Shown in pieces: positions 62,072 through 64,000 of a stretch of DNA of 64,000 bases. The translations under genes and the position numbers were made by a program. Every line of letters begins with the position of its first letter. The first letter of the stretch is position 1. The DNA comes from Rotaria macrura. Taxonomy: Eukaryota > Rotifera > Eurotatoria > Philodinida > Philodinidae. The notes under the pieces are model-generated. The model ran no database searches. It was not told where the DNA came from and worked only from the letters and a program-made list of their open reading frames with translations. The stretch covers positions 62,001-126,000 of the forward strand of contig OENT01000065.1 in assembly GCA_900239685.1 (NCBI GenBank), in the 5' to 3' direction.

Positions 62072-63620
62072 CCTCTTTTTGTCTCTCTTCTAAAAAAAAA
62101 TTCAATAAGACAAAGTATAGATATTGAGAAAACAGGTGTAGAAATCAATAATCGACAGAATGAACAATAACATGTCGCTTATTGGTGATTTTTTCTTTGT
62201 TCCCAAAAGAAGAAAGAAGAAATTTTTTTGATGCTAAAGAGAAATACCGTAATTCTACAATTTAATACATGAAAAAATTGTATAAGAAATTAAAAATTCT
62301 GTAGAATCAAAATAAGATTCACAAACTGTGTCTTGAAATATAATTGAATCTCCCAGAACAATATATAATTTCAAACTATTGAGATGTCGCTGACATACAC
62401 AGTTATAGGCAACAAATTTTAAGATATATATGTTGTCGAAAACGATACGATATGTATTATTCAAAGTTTCAGTGTTGTCGCCGATTGATGACAAGTATTC
62501 ATTTTCAAAAGTGCATGAACAAGAGAACATAGCAATTCAGAGAATAGGTCAATATTCTAAGTATCAGAAAAATGGCACATACGGCTCTTGACAAACAATG
62601 AATTGATTAAACAAATTATAGTGATCGATACGATACGATTCCATTCGAATAAGCAACTTAGACATAATAATAGACTTTTATTCTTGGTCAATCCAAGATA
62701 ATATTTATTCGACTTCAAGTCAAGCACTGCGTGAATATACAGTCAGTAAATAGAATCCGTTTTCATCAGCATAATACATAGAGAATTGATTTACATGCAA
62801 ATTTGACATCTATTCAAAGAACTCATGTTCAGATGATTTCTTTTCGTGTATATTGTTTTTTTTGTGGACATCAATCGTTCATGGCTGATTTTGTCATAGA
62901 TTTATTTTAGTGATAGCATGAGTTTCACAATACAGAAGAAAAAATGGATGCTTATCGGTCGAAAATACCCACGATGGGTAGTAGCTGTTTTCTAAACAAT
63001 TAATCGACCATGAGCTAGAGATAACAGCGAACAAAATCTTACAAAAATACTATGACTTATGAAAATTATGAGTCAAAATGAGAATCATCATGCTTTATGA
63101 ATATTTCGATTTCAGAACAATTCTTCATGACAATAATTTTTTCATTGGTACAATACTATTGGTCATATGATATGGAAAACACAAAATGCAGTTATTACTC
63201 TCATGTTAATTTTATAATAATCTGATACACAATTGAGTATAGATCGATGCATACATGGTTTATCACTGGAGTCTTCTCGTGCTTTCACGTTATTCATTTA
63301 GGTAGGTGCATCGCGACATTGTTGCAATGTCCATCGACGCCAATAAATAGATACGAAGAAACACAAATTTGGAGCGTGCATGTTTCAATCAAACAACTAA
63401 ATGAATATACGAAATGCGTTCGACTCAACAAAAAATAATTCTTTTCAGAATAAAACAAAAAAGTACATGGAAAGTTTTCCATGCATGTTTTTCTATTCTA
63501 CAAACGATGGAATTTGTTGATACGCTTAGAAGAAAATGATTGCAGGTTTCTTTTTGATCATCCGACTTCAGGACCAGTGAACACATGCAAAACCATTCTT
63601 AACGCCAACGGAACGACATA
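62072..63620. other. Intergenic, upstream of NCAPD2
   Basis: No supported gene. A 91-codon minus-strand open frame (62255-62530) ends 184 bp before the NCAPD2 start. It contains several cysteines but no domain I recognise, and may be chance. The NCAPD2 promoter should lie here. Confidence 0.4.
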
Positions 63621-63967
63621 CCCAGTGAAAAAATATTAGATTATAGAAGATTTGAGTAGATTATATTCGGATTCTTGTGCACCATAATCCAAATTATAAT
63701 GGATTGAAATCGTCGAAACGAAAGATAATTTGATTTTAAATCAAACGATAATCTTAAAAATCCGGTAAAATTTTGATTAAAATTCTATTAAAACTATATC
63801 ATATGGTTTTAATCAAAATTTTACCGGATTTTAAGATTATTGTTTGATTAAAAATCCGACTATCGTTCGTTTCGACTATTTCAATCGACTATAATTTCGG
63901 TTTTGGTGCAGAAAAATCCAATTATAATTTAATCAAATCTTCTAGAATTCAATCTTTTTTCACTGGG
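63621..63967. mobile_element. Inverted-repeat MITE with CCCAGTGAAAAAA ends
   Basis: Both termini read CCCAGTGAAAAAA inward (13 bp identical) and TA flanks each end (63619-63620 and 63968-63969), the Tc1/mariner-type duplication. The interior is a long palindrome: GATAATCTTAAAAATCCGG and TAAAATTTTGATTAAAA on the left are mirrored by TTTTAATCAAAATTTTACC and GGATTTTAAGATTATTG on the right, around a short centre near 63800. No coding capacity. The close match between arms suggests a young insertion. Confidence 0.85.
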
Positions 63968-64000
63968 TAAAACATTTTTCTTTCAAAACTGTCGATGATT

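Noticed and set aside
62255..62530. 91-codon minus-strand open frame upstream of NCAPD2
   Set aside because: Cys-containing but no signal peptide, domain or splice evidence. Chance open frames of this size occur elsewhere in the window.
1..64000. CRISPR arrays, bacterial operons, rRNA
   Set aside because: No regularly spaced repeats or rRNA-like conserved segments were seen; gene structures are clearly eukaryotic throughout.

Overview
The window is nuclear DNA of an intron-rich, AT-rich animal. The nested genes, the very short introns (mostly 45-80 bp, GT..AG), an expanded countin-like secreted family, a candidate bacterial-type gene and many small terminal-inverted-repeat elements are all consistent with a bdelloid rotifer such as Rotaria or Adineta. 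That assignment is inference; no marker gene proves it. All gene models below were spliced by eye. For each multi-exon model (except the final exon of the microexon gene) the summed exon length is divisible by three and the frame stays open across every junction.

Layout. 1-5.5 kb: no convincing gene, one MITE-like element. 5.55-10.05 kb (-): complete 19-exon adhesion GPCR (EGF-like, pentraxin/LamG, hormone-receptor domain, GAIN/GPS, seven membrane helices) with a non-consensus GPS. 10-20.7 kb: gene-poor block with several foldback or MITE elements, one broken by an assembly gap. 20.7-29.3 kb (-): three related saposin-B plus beta-sandwich secreted proteins (countin-like), the middle one a pseudogene, with a decayed hAT transposon between the second and third. 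30.5-31.9 kb (-): a microexon gene directly upstream of a COP9-signalosome subunit 9 (COPS9) homologue, close enough to suggest co-transcription with trans-splicing. 33.5-35 kb (+): two intronless small genes, each with a TATA box: a His/Pro-rich orphan with a Lys-Pro tail, and a YbaY/YscW-like protein that may be of bacterial origin. 38.3-48.8 kb (+): 27-exon WD40 protein of the WDR49/CFAP337-like type; its largest intron contains, on the opposite strand, a complete three-exon secreted LamG-like/C-type-lectin gene. 49.1-49.7 kb (-): intronless four-helix membrane protein. 50.2-50.4 kb (-): two-exon gene for a 48-residue Tyr/Pro/Ser-rich peptide. 51.7-51.95 kb: cluster of heat-shock-element-like pentamers with no obvious gene. 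53.1-62.1 kb (-): complete 26-exon condensin subunit NCAPD2 (1415 aa). The last kilobase holds a near-perfect inverted-repeat element.

The genes do not form one pathway. They are mostly housekeeping (condensin, signalosome), ciliary (WD40) and cell-surface or secreted proteins. The least explained items are the microexon gene with its COPS9 neighbour, the 48-aa peptide gene, the YbaY-like gene, the nested lectin, the altered GPS, the countin-like array and the HSE cluster.
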